Part shown: positions 27,664-35,763 of the stretch, in pieces
Layout of the letters: each line of letters starts with the position of its first letter
How positions within the stretch are numbered: the first letter of the stretch is position 1
NCBI RefSeq assembly: GCF_048323695.1
Contig: NZ_JBLWFT010000001.1
Location: forward strand, 868,001 to 932,000
DNA from: Aquisalimonas sp007126095
GTDB lineage: Bacteria > Pseudomonadota > Gammaproteobacteria > Nitrococcales > Aquisalimonadaceae
Direction: 5' to 3'
Length of the DNA stretch: 64,000 bases
Notes under the pieces: model-generated
Told to the model about the DNA's origin: nothing
The model's database searches: none
The model's input: the letters and a program-made list of their open reading frames with translations, nothing else
Program-made: the position numbers and the translations under genes

Positions 27664-28818
27664 ATGCCCGATCCGTCGCCGCACCAGGCTTACGTCGCCG
27701 AGCCGAACGCCCTTGAGCGCACGGCGGCGCTGTACCTGCAGAGCCAGAGCCGCGCCGATGCCTTCCGGCTGCGCGCGCTGACTGCCGACGAATACCGACA
27801 GATACGCCGAATGGAGCGGCAGACCTTGCTCTGGGCAGCGCTTGCCGGCGTCATCTCCGGGAGCGTTCTCGGCGGAATCGAGCTGACGTTCGTCCGCAAT
27901 CAGTTCGATGGGCTGGAAGAACTCGACTGGGCCGACCGGTGGCCATACTGGACAGCGGTGCTGAGCCTCGCGGCCGCGGTCAGCCTGGTAGAGATCGCGT
28001 TCCTGTACTGGAACGCGCTTCGGGCCATGGCTGCTCTCAGCGCCGTGACGGGATTGCCGCTGAAAGGAGGCAATTACCGCATGCTTGCGCTTCGCGGGCT
28101 TGCGCGCACGGCGCTGGAGTTCCCCAATCCACGCACCCCCGTGTACGGCATCGATCCTGTCGCGCTGGTCCCGCGCTGGAAATTCGTGGCCCAGAACCTG
28201 CTCTACCGCGCAAAGGTCGGCATCAGCAGCTTCCTGCTGCGCATCGTTCTGCGTCGCGTGCTCGTGCGAACGGCGTTGCGGGGGCTGATTCCCATGCTCG
28301 CCGGCCCCCTCTACGCAATATGGAATGCCTGGATTACCCGGCGCATTCTGCGACGCGCCCGGGAACAGGCGTTCGCACCGCGTGCGGTGGAGGCGCTCAT
28401 GGCCGAGATTGCCGCCGCACGGCACCACCTGGGGGAGTCGGCCCGTCGCGTCATGGTCGAAGGGGTCGGGGAACTGCTGGTACGCAACCAGGACGCCCAC
28501 CCCACGTACGTCTACCTGCTCGCGCGTCTTATGGAGACGCTCGCCCCCTCCGACAGCCGGATTACGGTCGACTGGCCGGCGCGCCTCCGCGAGCTGGAGA
28601 AACTGACGCCGGAAGAGCAAAGCCTGGTGCTGTGGGTGCTGACCGTGGCGAGTGTCCTGGGGGGTGGCCTTCGCCGGACACAGCGCGAACTCCTGGAGCA
28701 AGCCCATGCAGCCGCGGGTGAGTCGTTTCAGCCGACACGGCTCACGGAGCTGCGCGCCCGGCTTATGCGTGGTGAATCCCTGTCGGCCGCGAACGCACGA
28801 CACGCGACCATCCCATAA
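27664..28818 (+). CDS. Uncharacterised membrane protein
   Basis: 384 residues. The N-terminal cytoplasmic stretch has HQAYVAEPNALERTAALYLQ and DEYRQIRRMERQTLLW. Hydrophobic segments include AALAGVISGSVLGGI, WTAVLSLAAAVSLVEIAFLY and perhaps LRGLIPMLAGPLYAIW. A long soluble C-terminal region with several Arg-rich helices follows. No catalytic motif stands out. Possible starts are ATG 27664, ATG 27655 and TTG 27619; none has a Shine-Dalgarno sequence, and the TATAAT at 27651 argues for a leaderless start at 27664. I do not recognise the family with certainty. Confidence 0.7.
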   Translation: MPDPSPHQAYVAEPNALERTAALYLQSQSRADAFRLRALTADEYRQIRRMERQTLLWAALAGVISGSVLGGIELTFVRNQFDGLEELDWADRWPYWTAVLSLAAAVSLVEIAFLYWNALRAMAALSAVTGLPLKGGNYRMLALRGLARTALEFPNPRTPVYGIDPVALVPRWKFVAQNLLYRAKVGISSFLLRIVLRRVLVRTALRGLIPMLAGPLYAIWNAWITRRILRRAREQAFAPRAVEALMAEIAAARHHLGESARRVMVEGVGELLVRNQDAHPTYVYLLARLMETLAPSDSRITVDWPARLRELEKLTPEEQSLVLWVLTVASVLGGGLRRTQRELLEQAHAAAGESFQPTRLTELRARLMRGESLSAANARHATIP

Positions 28819-28921
28819 CGCCCAGAACATGGAACGTTCCACCCGCCTCAGGCGTAACTAGATGGAGCACCGGTAGCAGCACAGCAGCCACCGGCCATCC
28901 CACAGGACCTCGGAGGTTCTC

Positions 28922-29002
28922 ATGAAATACCTCATTGCGTGGCTACTGGGCGTGCCCGGCATCATCCTGCTCCTGATCTTCATCATCTCGCGCGTGATCT
29001 GA
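28922..29002 (+). CDS. 26-residue single-span membrane peptide
   Basis: Starts MKYLIAWLLGVPG and ends FIISRVI, almost entirely one hydrophobic helix. CTCGGAGGTTCTC places GGAGG 6 bases before the ATG, and a terminator-like hairpin follows at 29037. Very short membrane peptides of this kind occur in many proteobacteria, often stress-induced. The preceding gap (28819-28921) also holds a perfect 12-base palindrome TGGAACGTTCCA at 28830-28841. Confidence 0.55.
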   Translation: MKYLIAWLLGVPGIILLLIFIISRVI

Positions 29003-29036
29003 ACGAAAAGCAGGGCTGTTGCTGCCCACAAGCCCT

Positions 29037-29076
29037 CTCCCGGTGCATGGCGACGGATCGCCGCACGCACCGGGAG
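29037..29076. terminator. Two-tier stem-loop between convergent genes (probable terminator)
   Basis: Outer perfect stem CTCCCGGTGC (29037-29046) / GCACCGGGAG (29067-29076) encloses an inner stem GGCGA / TCGCC with loop CGGA. It lies between the 26-residue peptide gene and the convergent FAD oxidoreductase. No strong U-tract is present. Confidence 0.55.
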
Positions 29077-29105
29077 ATATCATTTCAGGTTTACTGACTC
29101 ACCCG

Positions 29106-30518
29106 TCACGCAGACGCCGGCTCGACATCCCGCATCGGCTCGATATTCTGATTGAACCGGAAGACGTTGTCCGGGTCGTACATGCCCTTGATCCGAGCGA
29201 GTCGCTCGTAGTTCGGGCCGTAGGTGGCGCGCACGCGGTCCTGTCCTTCGTCCATCATGAAGTTGACGTAGCCACCGCCGGCCGACGTGGGATGCAGCGC
29301 GTCCCAGTAGCGCACCACCCAGTCACGGACCCGGTCTGCATTGGCCGGATCCGGATCAATGCCGAGGATCACGGCGCTCCACTTGGCGTGACGATAGTAA
29401 AACGCCGTGTCCGCCGCACCGACGCGGTGCGCTTCGCCGTCGATAGGGTAGAGATGCATGGTGGAAAGCGGAGTCGGCACCTCAGCGAATGCTTCATGCA
29501 CTGCAACGGCCTCGTCCGGAATGTCCACGAAGTAATCCCCACGCCAGTACGACTGGAGGCCCGGAGGATAGAGCGCATCGAACGCAGCCTGCAGCGCAGG
29601 AAACGGCATCTCCTGGATGCCATCCAGCAGCGGCGAGCCAAACGCCCGCACTGGGGCGAGGGCTTCATCCGCACCCTCCGACGCGCCGGTATAGACCCAG
29701 AGGGCGCCGCACACAGGCCGTCCGTGCAGGTGCTCAGGGAAGGGAGGCCCCGGAGGGACACAGCCCACCATGAAGAATCCGTAGAGATCTTCAGGAGCGG
29801 AAGGCATGAACTCCCGGTACCAGCGCAAGACTCTGCCCGTGTCCGCCGTATCGTGGAACACGGGGCCGGCGACCACGGTGGCCAGAGGATGGCAGCGGAA
29901 CCGGAACGACGTCACGATACCGAAGTTCCCGCCACCGCCCCGAAGCGCCCAGAACAAATCCGGATGCTCCTCGGCACTTGCGGTGACAAACGAACCATCT
30001 GCCAGCACCACGTCGGCCGAAAGCAGATTATCAATGGTGAGGCCATGGCGACGCGCCAGGTAGCCAGTGCCACCGCCCAGGGTCAGCCCGCCGATCCCGG
30101 TGGTGGAGATGATCCCTCCGGGCATGGCCAGGCCGAAGGCATGTGTGGCGTGATCCACGTCCCCCAGCGTGCACCCGCCGTCGACGGTCACCGTGCGTGC
30201 CGCCGGGTCGACCCGCACCCCCCGCATTGCGGACAGATCAATGACGAGCCCACCTTGGCATACGCCCATGCCGGCGGCGCTGTGTCCGCCACCACGAACG
30301 GCTACGGGCACACCATGCTCACGGGCCACCGTGATCGCGGCCATGACGTCCGCAACGTCGGCGCAATGGGCGATGGCGCCCGGACGCCGGTCGATCATCC
30401 CGTTCCACACGGACCGGTCACTGTCGTACCCACTCTGCCCCGGCAGGCTCACCCGCCCGCGGAGTCGTGTTTCAAGTGCGTCCATGACCGTCTGCGTCAG
30501 TTCTTCATTGGCATTCAT
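29106..30518 (-). CDS. FAD-linked oxidoreductase, probable independent translation product inside the fused ORF
   Basis: 470 residues from ATG 30518, preceded by GAGGAGGGGGAGAAC, one of the strongest ribosome sites in the window. The PCMH-type FAD domain carries AVRGGGHSAAGMGVCQGG and TTGIGGLTLGGGTGYLARRH. The berberine-bridge C-terminus is YVNFMMDEGQ ... YDPDNVFRFNQNIEP. Length equals that of the stand-alone paralogue at 5676-7115 (479). The linker before it (about 30 residues from CGASRTLCER) has no domain character and coincides with a promoter-like sequence. Substrate unknown; regulation by the upstream SARP-type protein is inferred. Confidence 0.65.
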   Translation of the reverse strand: MNANEELTQTVMDALETRLRGRVSLPGQSGYDSDRSVWNGMIDRRPGAIAHCADVADVMAAITVAREHGVPVAVRGGGHSAAGMGVCQGGLVIDLSAMRGVRVDPAARTVTVDGGCTLGDVDHATHAFGLAMPGGIISTTGIGGLTLGGGTGYLARRHGLTIDNLLSADVVLADGSFVTASAEEHPDLFWALRGGGGNFGIVTSFRFRCHPLATVVAGPVFHDTADTGRVLRWYREFMPSAPEDLYGFFMVGCVPPGPPFPEHLHGRPVCGALWVYTGASEGADEALAPVRAFGSPLLDGIQEMPFPALQAAFDALYPPGLQSYWRGDYFVDIPDEAVAVHEAFAEVPTPLSTMHLYPIDGEAHRVGAADTAFYYRHAKWSAVILGIDPDPANADRVRDWVVRYWDALHPTSAGGGYVNFMMDEGQDRVRATYGPNYERLARIKGMYDPDNVFRFNQNIEPMRDVEPASA

Positions 30519-33500
30519 GTTCTCCCCCTCCTCGCGGTGCTCTGTGCTCTCGGCACCGGCACCACGGTAAGCTGGGGGGCGTTCGCAAAGCGTTCGCGAG
30601 GCACCACACACGGGGGCAGCTTCGTTCAGCAGTAAAACGGCGGTGCCCAGTTCATGGGCATTACACCCCTGCGCCCGTCCGAGAACCGATCGCAGCAGGT
30701 CCGCCGCCCTCTCTCCAGAACCGGATTCGTACCACCTCCGGGCCAGGTCGGTGGCCGCACGCAGCTCCAGCGCCACGGCCTTCTGCTCGGTGGCAATCAT
30801 CAGGGCGTGCTGCAGCATGGCTTCGCCCTTGGCGCCCGGCTGCATGGCTGCTCGCAGGCGCCACAGTTCGGCCAGCCACCAACGATCCCCCCGCGCCTCG
30901 GCGGAGGTGCAGGCCTCAGCAAGAACCCTTTGCGCCTCGCCGCCGCGCCCGTCGCTCCACAGCACCTCGGCCAGCAGAGCATGCCAGAACGGCACACGCG
31001 TCTCGGCGCTGCGTTGGCGCAACTTATCAAGACCGGCACGCATGAGCGCCTCGGCCGCCGCACCTCCTATCAGCCGCCCCTCGATGAGCCGGCCCCACTC
31101 GCCGTAGTAGGCAAAACCATAGCGGTCGCACAGGTCACGAACCGATACCGAGAGCGCGCCCGCACGCTCACTGTCACCACGCAGATAGTAGGTAATTGCG
31201 CCGTACGCACGGGCGATGGCCTGATCAAAGGGCTGTTCGGTCTCGTCGGCCAGCTCAAGGGCCGCCAACGCACTCGCCGCGGCGTCCTCCGCCTGTCCGG
31301 TAAGCCAGAACGCGTGGGCCCGCCAGGCGCGGGCCATGACCTTGACCCGAAAGCCGTAGAGGAACGTCTCCCGCGTGTCGACCCACTCCTCGGCGGCCCG
31401 GAACCGCGGCAAAGCCTCCAGTGGACGGCCAAGGCTGGTCAACGACCCTGCACCGACCATGCGCACCCACCCGGCGTGCGACGGATGGTCCGCCGCTTCC
31501 CGATCAAGCCGCTCACACAAGGCCAGGGATTCCTTGATCTGACCCCGGACGAACAGATGCGCCCACATGGCACCCTGGCTCCGCAGGTGAATGGCGTGTG
31601 CGCCGAGCGCAGAACTGAGCTCGGAGGTCCGTTCCACCAACGCTCCTACTTCACCACTTGCATATCCGTGCAGAGCAGTCACCGAGGGAAACATCGCCTG
31701 TAGCAGCTTGAGCTCCCGTTGATCCCGTGCGGCATCACTTTGCAACCCGGCCAGCAATTCCATGGCCCGATCGAAGTGGCGCACAGCATCGGAGTGCGCA
31801 AAAATCGCCTTGGCCGTTTCCGCCGCCATGACGTGATAGTCGATCGCAAGAGCCGGCTGATCACCGCGTTCGTACTGGTCGGCAACCTGTGCGGCCACCG
31901 CCGCCATGTCATCAGCGTGCTGCAGGCACAACGCCGCAGCGATGCGACGATGCAGGAACCGCCGAGACAGCGGGCTGAGCCTATCGTAGGCTGCCGCGCG
32001 CAGGAGGTCGTGGGTGAAGTCGTACGTTACGGCGGAGTGCTGTCGTATCAGCCGGCGGTGCCACAACTCGTCGACCCCTTTCACCAGGGATTCATCATCG
32101 AATGTGCCAACCGCCAGCAGCAATTCCAGCGAAAAATCGCGCCCGACCGCTGCGGCAAGCCCGGCCAGTTCCTCTGCCGCAGGGCTGAGTTGCGCCAGAC
32201 GGTCGGACAGGACCGCATCCATACGCGACGACCCAGTCCAGCCGTGGCGCATGGACTCCACCACGAACAGCGGGAAGCCACCGGTCTGCGCCTTCAGAGT
32301 TTGCGTTGCAACATCATCAAGAGGCGCCCCGCCAAGAGCTTGCGCCAGTTCAGCGACCTCGGATGCAGTCAAAGGAGCGAGCTCGTGTTCCTCCAGAACG
32401 CCTTCCGCCCGGAGCCGGCGACAACAGGCAACCAATTGCGGATGATCATAGAGTTCCTCGCTACGCAGCGTCGCCACGACGAGCACCGGCGCGGCCGCAT
32501 CAAAGTGAAACAGGAACTCAAGCCACGCAAGGGTCTCGTTGTCACACCACTGAAGGTCATCCAGAACAAGCAGTATCGGACGTCCGGAGGCGAGCACCGC
32601 GTGCACCAGCCCCTCATAGAACTGGCGGCGTTGCCAGGCATTGGCCAACGGATCCGGGCGGTCTTCCCGCTCTCCCGCCCCGAGCTCCGGCACGAGCCTG
32701 CTCACCTGGGACCGCCACACCTCGTCCATCCTGGCTAGGCCTTGCCGTAACGCCGTGCTGCGCATCCACTCGGCGACCGGCGCCAGAACCACCCGCGCCT
32801 GCGATGGAAAACACCGCGCACGGGCCACGAGCCCGCCACCTCGCTGGACCGCATCGGCAAACTCCGCGATCACGCGCGACTTGCCGACCCCCGCCTCGCC
32901 CGCGATCACGCCGAAAGCGGGTGCAGTGGCGACCTTGGCCCATAGAGTGTTCAGGGCATCCAGCTGGTTCTTCCTGCCAACCAGCGATACGGGTCGCGCC
33001 GTATCCGGCGCTGCCGCGACCGGCTCCGGAGGCCGTGAGAACAGCTTCGCGTAGACGCCAAGCGTTTCCGCAGACGGTTCTACTCCCAGTTCCTCACGGA
33101 GCACGGAGCTACACCGGTGAAACGTCCTCAGTGCACTTGCGCGATCTCCGGCATCGGCCTGAAGCCTCATCAACAGCCGATAACCCGACTCCTCCAACGG
33201 ATCCAGCTCCACACGCCGATACGCATGCCTGATAGCGGCCTGCCAATCACCGTGGGTGGCCAGCACCACCGCAAGACGGTCAACAAGGCTGATGCACAGC
33301 CGCTGCAAGTGATCCCTGGCCTCGAGAACCCAGTCGTCGTACAAGGCGGGTAAAAAGGCGCCGCCGTAGGCATCCGCCGCCCGTCGTGCTGCGGTCAGGA
33401 ACGCGCTTTCATCACGCTGGTTGGCCGCGGCAGAGGCTACTGTCGCGGCGTCCTGAAACACGGTGAGATCAATCGTGCACGGCGCGTCGGTTCGCCAGCA

Positions 33501-33767
33501 CACGGTGCTGGAACCCACCACCAGACACCGATCCGGCTCGGGAAGGCTGGCCCGGAGATGGTGGAGTTCGCGACGCAGGTTGGTCCGCGCCTGGCCCTCC
33601 GAGGAGTCCGGCCAGAAGAGCCCCGCGACATGCTGGCGCATCTGTGGGATGCCCGCATGGAGGACCAGATAGCCCAGCAGGCCAAGCGTCCGGGGTGCGT
33701 GCAGAGCTTCGACAGACACGCCGTCGACCATCACCTGCTGCTCCCCCAGGAGCCTGATCGTGAGCAT
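29106..33767 (-). CDS. AfsR/SARP-type transcriptional regulator (wHTH-BTAD-ATPase-TPR) in frame with an FAD oxidoreductase
   Basis: 1553 residues without a stop. Residues 1-95 form an OmpR-like winged HTH (LLGEQQVMVDGVSVE ... EGQARTNLRRELHHLRA). Residues 100-245 are a BTAD domain. A STAND/AAA ATPase follows with Walker A GEAGVGKS (290-297) and Walker B PILLVLDDLQW (DD 403-404), then TPR-like helices to about 1050. From residue 1084 (MNANEEL) the chain is a complete FAD-linked oxidoreductase with RGGGHSAAGMG and FRFNQNIEP. Start: ATG 33767 has GGAG upstream; GTG 33785 is an alternative. A strong RBS and a SARP-like operator lie before residue 1084, so the oxidoreductase is probably also made, or only made, as a separate protein. 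A sequencing or evolutionary loss of the regulator stop is possible. Confidence 0.75.
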   Translation of the reverse strand: MLTIRLLGEQQVMVDGVSVEALHAPRTLGLLGYLVLHAGIPQMRQHVAGLFWPDSSEGQARTNLRRELHHLRASLPEPDRCLVVGSSTVCWRTDAPCTIDLTVFQDAATVASAAANQRDESAFLTAARRAADAYGGAFLPALYDDWVLEARDHLQRLCISLVDRLAVVLATHGDWQAAIRHAYRRVELDPLEESGYRLLMRLQADAGDRASALRTFHRCSSVLREELGVEPSAETLGVYAKLFSRPPEPVAAAPDTARPVSLVGRKNQLDALNTLWAKVATAPAFGVIAGEAGVGKSRVIAEFADAVQRGGGLVARARCFPSQARVVLAPVAEWMRSTALRQGLARMDEVWRSQVSRLVPELGAGEREDRPDPLANAWQRRQFYEGLVHAVLASGRPILLVLDDLQWCDNETLAWLEFLFHFDAAAPVLVVATLRSEELYDHPQLVACCRRLRAEGVLEEHELAPLTASEVAELAQALGGAPLDDVATQTLKAQTGGFPLFVVESMRHGWTGSSRMDAVLSDRLAQLSPAAEELAGLAAAVGRDFSLELLLAVGTFDDESLVKGVDELWHRRLIRQHSAVTYDFTHDLLRAAAYDRLSPLSRRFLHRRIAAALCLQHADDMAAVAAQVADQYERGDQPALAIDYHVMAAETAKAIFAHSDAVRHFDRAMELLAGLQSDAARDQRELKLLQAMFPSVTALHGYASGEVGALVERTSELSSALGAHAIHLRSQGAMWAHLFVRGQIKESLALCERLDREAADHPSHAGWVRMVGAGSLTSLGRPLEALPRFRAAEEWVDTRETFLYGFRVKVMARAWRAHAFWLTGQAEDAAASALAALELADETEQPFDQAIARAYGAITYYLRGDSERAGALSVSVRDLCDRYGFAYYGEWGRLIEGRLIGGAAAEALMRAGLDKLRQRSAETRVPFWHALLAEVLWSDGRGGEAQRVLAEACTSAEARGDRWWLAELWRLRAAMQPGAKGEAMLQHALMIATEQKAVALELRAATDLARRWYESGSGERAADLLRSVLGRAQGCNAHELGTAVLLLNEAAPVCGASRTLCERPPAYRGAGAESTEHREEGENMNANEELTQTVMDALETRLRGRVSLPGQSGYDSDRSVWNGMIDRRPGAIAHCADVADVMAAITVAREHGVPVAVRGGGHSAAGMGVCQGGLVIDLSAMRGVRVDPAARTVTVDGGCTLGDVDHATHAFGLAMPGGIISTTGIGGLTLGGGTGYLARRHGLTIDNLLSADVVLADGSFVTASAEEHPDLFWALRGGGGNFGIVTSFRFRCHPLATVVAGPVFHDTADTGRVLRWYREFMPSAPEDLYGFFMVGCVPPGPPFPEHLHGRPVCGALWVYTGASEGADEALAPVRAFGSPLLDGIQEMPFPALQAAFDALYPPGLQSYWRGDYFVDIPDEAVAVHEAFAEVPTPLSTMHLYPIDGEAHRVGAADTAFYYRHAKWSAVILGIDPDPANADRVRDWVVRYWDALHPTSAGGGYVNFMMDEGQDRVRATYGPNYERLARIKGMYDPDNVFRFNQNIEPMRDVEPASA
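30564..30597 (-). promoter_or_regulatory. SARP-type operator and -10 before the oxidoreductase
   Basis: On the minus strand two identical heptamers GCGAACG are separated by CTTT (30597-30580), the 11-base period used by SARP proteins. TACCGT at 30569-30564 is a candidate -10, 10 bases further. The predicted start near 30557 is about 39 bases before ATG 30518. Confidence 0.55.
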
Positions 33768-33819
33768 GACCAGCTCCTGCTCCACGACGTGAAGCGCCGG
33801 ATTGGACTTTCTGAAGCAT

Positions 33820-33837
33820 CGTTTGCTTTTCGGTCGC
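33820..33837 (-). promoter_or_regulatory. SARP-type heptamer pair upstream of the regulator (autoregulation candidate)
   Basis: GCGACCG-AAAA-GCAAACG on the minus strand, with 11-base period, lies 53 bases before ATG 33767. A weak -10 (GAAAGT at 33811-33806) lies 8 bases downstream. Confidence 0.4.
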
Positions 33838-33861
33838 CGTCAATCTCCGCATCGAAGCACG

Positions 33862-33895
33862 ACAAACGGTTTGCGAACGCCATGCCCACTAGCCT
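33862..33895 (+). promoter_or_regulatory. SARP-type heptamer pair and -10 facing the small secreted-protein gene
   Basis: ACAAACG-GTTT-GCGAACG (33862-33879) has 11-base period. TAGCCT at 33890-33895 is 10 bases further, the same spacing as at the oxidoreductase site. It is oriented towards the gene at 34022. Confidence 0.45.
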
Positions 33896-34021
33896 GAGCA
33901 TCACCTGCTGCCCCGAGCAGATATTCCGGCCACCAGCGCGGGAACCCAGCCCGGAGCATAGGGGGATCAGCGCGGGCTCGGACCGCGCCAGCACATCGAT
34001 TCTACAGACGCGAGGTGAACC

Positions 34022-34408
34022 ATGAACGTTCGTTACCTGATCGCAACCATGGCAGTGGCAAGCCTGTGGGTTGCACCCTTGGCGGCGGATACCACACAGG
34101 ACCGACTCATCAAGATGGGATTCCTGCCGCCCCCGATCAACGCCTCCACCCTGGTGGAAAGTCGCCCCCTGGAAGCCCGCAACGCTTCGGAGCAACGGGC
34201 CATCGACTGGGGCTTCATGCCCTCCAGGACTGAAGTGGTGAGAACCTACGTTCTCACCCGACAGGCACCGGAGACCGGGCTCACGGCAACGGAGACGGAA
34301 CTGCGAAAGCTGGGTTTCGTGCCCGAGAAGCTGTCATACCGATCCACGGAAACCGACGGCACCCCACAGCCGCCCCCGGATCGCATGGCGACCCGCGACA
34401 CCCAGTAG
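34022..34408 (+). CDS. Secreted small protein with a threefold G-F-[LMV]-P repeat
   Basis: 128 residues. The signal peptide MNVRYLIATMAVASLWVAPL is probably cleaved after APLAA. The mature protein contains three related segments about 40 residues apart: QDRLIKMGFLPPP, EQRAIDWGFMPSR and ETELRKLGFVPEK. Each has a helix ending in G-F-hydrophobic-P. The C-terminus is Pro- and Thr-rich. GCGAGGTGAACC precedes the ATG. It is divergent from the SARP-type regulator and has a matching operator in front of it. No known family recognised; a role linked to the oxidoreductase is an inference. Confidence 0.72.
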   Translation: MNVRYLIATMAVASLWVAPLAADTTQDRLIKMGFLPPPINASTLVESRPLEARNASEQRAIDWGFMPSRTEVVRTYVLTRQAPETGLTATETELRKLGFVPEKLSYRSTETDGTPQPPPDRMATRDTQ

Positions 34409-34450
34409 CGCGCCCATCTCCAATGGCTTGGGCGTGACGCGGGTACTAAC

Positions 34451-34483
34451 ACACATGGCGTGCCAGCCCGGCACGCCATGTGT
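34451..34483. terminator. Perfect 14-bp stem-loop between convergent genes (bidirectional terminator)
   Basis: ACACATGGCGTGCC (34451-34464), loop AGCCC, GGCACGCCATGTGT (34470-34483). It lies between the secreted repeat protein and the 3' end of moeA. No U-tract on either side. Confidence 0.6.
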
Positions 34484-34531
34484 CAGGGTGGCGGTGCTGC
34501 AATCGACCGTGTCTCGGGGTGCGCCAAGCGA

Positions 34532-35761
34532 CTAGAGCAGTTCCGTATAGGGGTAGACTGTGACGGTTTCGCCTGTGGTGATGGTGGTGTGAGGCGGGAT
34601 CTCCGCCAGGGCGTTAGCCCAGGTGGTGGAGCTGACGATGCCGGAGCCCTGGTCCGGGAACAGGCTCACGCGCTGATCCCGGCCGTCCTGGGTCAGGCGG
34701 GCACGGAGGTAGCGGGTCCGCTTGTCCGCCTGCTGCACAGAGAAACCGGCCACAGCGCTGATGGTCCCCGGCGTGAAGTCCGCCGCGCCCTGGCGCTTGA
34801 GGATCATGGGCCGGCCGAACAGGCAGAAGGTGACGAACAGCGATACCGGGTTGCCCGGCAGGCCGAGAAAGGGGGTTCGTCCGATGCGGCCGAAGGCAAT
34901 GGGCTTCCCCGGCTTGATGGCGACCCGCCACAGGTCAAGCTGGCCGATCCGCTCCACGGCCGCCTTCACGTAATCCGCATCGCCCACGGAGACGCCCCCG
35001 CTGGTAATGACGAAATCGGACTCCCGGGCCGCCTGCTGGAGCATGGAGACGGTGGTCTCCATATCGTCAGGGACGATCTGCGGGTGCAGGACCTCGCAAC
35101 CCAGAGACTGAAGCAGCCCCAGCAGGGCGTAGCCGTTGGAATTGTAGATCTGGCCCGGTCGCGCATCCGTGCCGGGCTCGGCCAGCTCGTTGCCGGTGAC
35201 GAGCACGGCCACGCGCAGGCGCGGGCGCACGGGAAGCGCGCCGTAGCCGCCGGTGGCGGCCAGCGCCATGTGCTGGGGCTGCAGTCGCGTGCCGCCGGCG
35301 ATGATGGGGTCACCGGCGTTCACGTCCTCACCCGCCAAGCGGATGTGGCTGCCACGCTCCGGGCGGAAGTCGAGCTCCAGGGTGTCACCGGAGCGGGTGC
35401 AGCGCTCCTGCATAACCACGGTATCCGCGCCCTGCGGAATGGCGGCACCGGTGTAGATGCGCATGGCGCTGCCCTCGGGCAGGGTTGCGGGTGGGTCGCC
35501 CGCCGCGGCGGTGCCGGCGACTGGGAGCGTGCCGCCCTCTTCGTGCACGTCGGCCGCGCGGCAGACGTAGCCGTCCATGGCGGCGTTGTCATGGGGTGGC
35601 GTGGTCACACGGGCCACCACGTCCCGCGCCAGCACACGACCGATGGTCTGACACAGGGGGACCACATCTTCCCGGTTGGACGGCGCGATGCCATCAAGCA
35701 TGTGGCGTAGTGCCTCGGCAGGCTCGTGCAGGTGTTGCTGGCTGAGGGTGCAGTCGGTCAT
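34532..35761 (-). CDS. moeA: Molybdopterin molybdenumtransferase MoeA
   Basis: 409 residues. Family signatures are DNAAMDGYVCRAADV (N-terminal), YTGAAIPQGADTVVMQE, IYNSNGYALLGLLQSLGCEV, VITSGGVSVGDADYVK and AFGRIGRTPFLGLPGNPVS. MoeA inserts molybdate into adenylylated molybdopterin to give the molybdenum cofactor needed by NarG. Its start is 2 bases from the preceding gene's stop, placing it as the last gene of the nitrate reductase run. Two pieces of it recur in the pseudogene at 24799-25034. Confidence 0.94.
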   Translation of the reverse strand: MTDCTLSQQHLHEPAEALRHMLDGIAPSNREDVVPLCQTIGRVLARDVVARVTTPPHDNAAMDGYVCRAADVHEEGGTLPVAGTAAAGDPPATLPEGSAMRIYTGAAIPQGADTVVMQERCTRSGDTLELDFRPERGSHIRLAGEDVNAGDPIIAGGTRLQPQHMALAATGGYGALPVRPRLRVAVLVTGNELAEPGTDARPGQIYNSNGYALLGLLQSLGCEVLHPQIVPDDMETTVSMLQQAARESDFVITSGGVSVGDADYVKAAVERIGQLDLWRVAIKPGKPIAFGRIGRTPFLGLPGNPVSLFVTFCLFGRPMILKRQGAADFTPGTISAVAGFSVQQADKRTRYLRARLTQDGRDQRVSLFPDQGSGIVSSTTWANALAEIPPHTTITTGETVTVYPYTELL

Positions 35762-35763
35762 TG

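Noticed and set aside
30580..30597. CGTTCGC repeat considered as a CRISPR-like or phage attachment repeat
   Set aside because: Only two 7-base units with 4-base spacing; fits a regulatory direct repeat, and no array or integrase is near.
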